From positions 1-15,402 of the forward strand of contig PATE01000121.1 in the NCBI GenBank assembly GCA_002712305.1: DNA of 15,402 bases, in the 5' to 3' direction. Of the stretch, positions 14,423-15,402 are shown piece by piece. A program made the translations under genes and the position numbers. Origin of the DNA: Gemmatimonadota bacterium (GTDB taxonomy: Bacteria > Latescibacterota > UBA2968 > UBA8231). The notes under the pieces were generated by a model, which did no database searches, was not told where the DNA came from, and was given only the letters and a program-made list of their open reading frames with translations. Every line of letters starts with the position of its first letter. Position 1 is the first letter of the stretch.

Positions 14423-14878
14423 ATGCGCATTGAAGGGTTACCCAATCTTCAAAAGGTATCCCAGCCCACTCAGCGAACTGACTCGACGCGGCAGCGGCGA
14501 TCGGCCAGCGAGGCATCTGATTATGTCGAAATCTCGACGACGGCGAAGCAGGCCGCCGATCTGAGCGCAGCGGCTCGGTCGGCACCTGACACGCTGAACC
14601 CCCGGATCGAAGAGGTCCGGCAGCGGGTTGCATCGGGATTCTACGACTCTGATGATGTCCGACGCGAAATCGCTGGGGCAATTCTGGATTCCGATAGCGT
14701 GCGGCCAGTCGTTGACGAGATTGGCGTGGTGCGTCAGGCCAAGCAGCAGCTTGATAGCGTCCCTGACACACGTCCTGATCGTGTGAACGAGGCACGTGAG
14801 CGGGCCACCAGCGGTTTCTATGATCAACCTGAGGTCCGTGAAGCGACGGCTGACGGGTTTATCGACGAGTTGGTCTGA
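14423..14878 (+). CDS. flgM: FlgM-like anti-sigma-28 factor with duplicated helix motif
   Basis: A 151-residue protein, longer than classical FlgM (about 97). Residues 34-88 fit the FlgM C-terminal domain: YVEISTTAKQAADLSAAAR, then RIEEVRQRVASGFYDSDDV and IAGAILDS. In FlgM this region binds sigma-28, and the N-terminus is disordered and carries the export signal; here the first 30 residues are likewise Ser/Thr/Arg-rich. A second copy of the motif sits at 117-151 (RVNEARERATSGFYDQPEV, with GFIDEL at the end), offset 59 residues from the first. Both copies begin PDT, have R[IV].E.R.R..SGFYD and a following V-R. The start is ATG 14423 with AGGGGGGAG just upstream; an upstream in-frame ATG at 14297 precedes the sigma-28 promoter and is excluded. 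A FlgM-related regulator with a different partner is possible. Confidence 0.75.
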   Translation: MRIEGLPNLQKVSQPTQRTDSTRQRRSASEASDYVEISTTAKQAADLSAAARSAPDTLNPRIEEVRQRVASGFYDSDDVRREIAGAILDSDSVRPVVDEIGVVRQAKQQLDSVPDTRPDRVNEARERATSGFYDQPEVREATADGFIDELV

Positions 14879-14905
14879 CAGCTCGCCTGATGTGTTCGGT
14901 TCGGT

Positions 14906-14926
14906 GTCGACTCCTCTGGAGTTGAC
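14906..14926 (+). repeat. 9-bp stem hairpin after flgM
   Basis: GTCGACTCC (14906-14914) pairs with GGAGTTGAC (14918-14926), with one G-U and loop TCT. GGGCTGG follows, so it is not a typical intrinsic terminator, but it may protect the flgM transcript end. Confidence 0.5.
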
Positions 14927-14983
14927 GGGCTGGATGTCGTCTGGCTGGGTGACAGAGATCTAAGTGACATGAGTGATCAGCTG

Positions 14984-15020
14984 GGGGGACGATTGATCAA
15001 ATCGTTCCCCTTGATTCGTT
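14984..15020 (+). terminator. Probable terminator between flgM and the kinase gene
   Basis: GGGGGACGATT (14984-14994) pairs with AATCGTTCCCC (15000-15010) through 11 base pairs, one of them G-U, around the loop GATCA. TTGATTCGTT follows, a broken U tract. It probably separates the flagellar genes from the following metabolic gene. Confidence 0.6.
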
Positions 15021-15084
15021 CTGCGCAGTTCGTATTTCTGTCATATCGCTTGTCCCCTCACAGGTTTGCTGAAGGATGACGCAG

Positions 15085-15402
15085 ATGGACCTCCATCATC
15101 TGGTGGGAATCGATGCCGGCGGCACCCGTACCCGTGCGCTGGCAGCCCATGAGAATGGTGTATTCTCACGGTGTGAGGCAGGGGCGGGAAACTACCAGCT
15201 TCTCGGCCTGGAGGGTGTTGTCGAGCTGTTCGCAGGTCTGCTGGCTCAACTGCAGTTGGATTCAGATCGTACTACGGTCTGTGCCGCCGTGGCCGGAGCC
15301 GGTCGACCTGTAGAGCAGGAGCGTCTCAGCGCTGCCCTGCTCGCCCGTGGGTTGGCCGCTCGTGTCTGTATCGTGACGGACGCCTGTGCCGCCCTCGAGG
15401 GA
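15085..15402 (+). CDS. BadF/BadG/BcrA/BcrD-family ATPase / N-acetylglucosamine-kinase-like, 3'-truncated
   Basis: The frame runs from 15085 to the window end with no stop, so only the first 106 residues are visible. The N-terminus reads LVGIDAGGTRTRALAA, the phosphate-1 loop (DxGGTxT) of the ASKHA fold. CAAVAGAGRP (a connect-1-like Gly-rich strand) and VCIVTDACAALEG (the D.....AL.G element) follow. This pattern fits PF01869, which includes N-acetylglucosamine and N-acetylmuramic acid kinases as well as activators of benzoyl-CoA reductase-type enzymes. GAAGGA at 15071-15076 is 8 bases before the ATG at 15085; the ATG at 15076 lies inside that site and is less likely. It is probably not part of the flagellar unit, being behind a hairpin terminator. 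A role supplying phosphorylated amino sugar for flagellin glycans would be speculative. Confidence 0.8.
   Translation, partial: MDLHHLVGIDAGGTRTRALAAHENGVFSRCEAGAGNYQLLGLEGVVELFAGLLAQLQLDSDRTTVCAAVAGAGRPVEQERLSAALLARGLAARVCIVTDACAALEG

Noticed and set aside
15011-15038. TTGATT-N16-TATTTC as a sigma-70 promoter for the kinase gene
   Set aside because: It matches only 4 of 6 and about 3 of 6 consensus positions and overlaps the terminator tail; too weak to list.
15113-15313. 66-codon frame within the kinase gene
   Set aside because: It is out of frame with the DxGGTxT-bearing frame, which stays open to the window end.

Overview
The window is a flagellar filament locus on the + strand. It comes from a GC-rich, diderm-type motile bacterium that uses sigma-54 and sigma-28 for late flagellar genes. 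The set of three flagellin paralogs, FlaG, a very large FliD, FliS, a FliT/FlgN-like chaperone and FlgM resembles Deltaproteobacteria-like or FCB-group lineages such as Latescibacterota and Gemmatimonadota. That placement is an impression from protein style, and the sequence alone does not settle it. I see no rRNA, tRNA, CRISPR array, insertion sequence or convincing minus-strand gene.

Layout. (1) 1-3858: the 3' part of a giant gene coding for alternating GT2 glycosyltransferase and TPR modules, closed by a strong intrinsic terminator (3930-3962). (2) 4053-4070: a near-consensus sigma-54 promoter, then flagellin 1 (4209-5654). (3) Flagellin 2 (6014-7192), whose own promoter is unclear. (4) A 519-bp spacer with two sigma-28-like promoters, then flagellin 3 (7712-8872). 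(5) flaG, fliD, fliS and a fliT/flgN-like gene (9000-14233), probably cotranscribed, with fliS and the chaperone gene tightly coupled. (6) A near-perfect sigma-28 promoter (14316-14342), then a FlgM-like anti-sigma gene (14423-14878). (7) The start of a BadF/BcrA-type sugar-kinase gene (15085 to the window end).

How the genes fit together. The GT-TPR protein is a plausible flagellin glycosyltransferase, since the three flagellins are Cys-free and Ser/Thr-rich. FliS and the FliT/FlgN-like protein are export chaperones, and FliD caps the growing filament. FlaG is thought to influence filament length. FlgM inhibits sigma-28 until it is exported. The promoter types suggest staged flagellin synthesis: flagellin 1 early under sigma-54, flagellin 3 late under sigma-28, and flgM under sigma-28 as a feedback loop.

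Most notable observations. All three flagellin mRNA leaders carry a GGA-loop hairpin upstream of a perfect AAGGAGGT Shine-Dalgarno. This is the dual-site layout expected for CsrA (with FliW) control, as at Bacillus subtilis hag; in flagellin 2 the Shine-Dalgarno itself sits in a hairpin loop. The FlgM-like protein carries two tandem copies of the SGFYD helix motif. FliD is about 1224 residues, with three IN-like repeats and a duplicated module of about 105 residues. The glycosyltransferase has at least three catalytic modules, one with a degenerate N-terminal motif.
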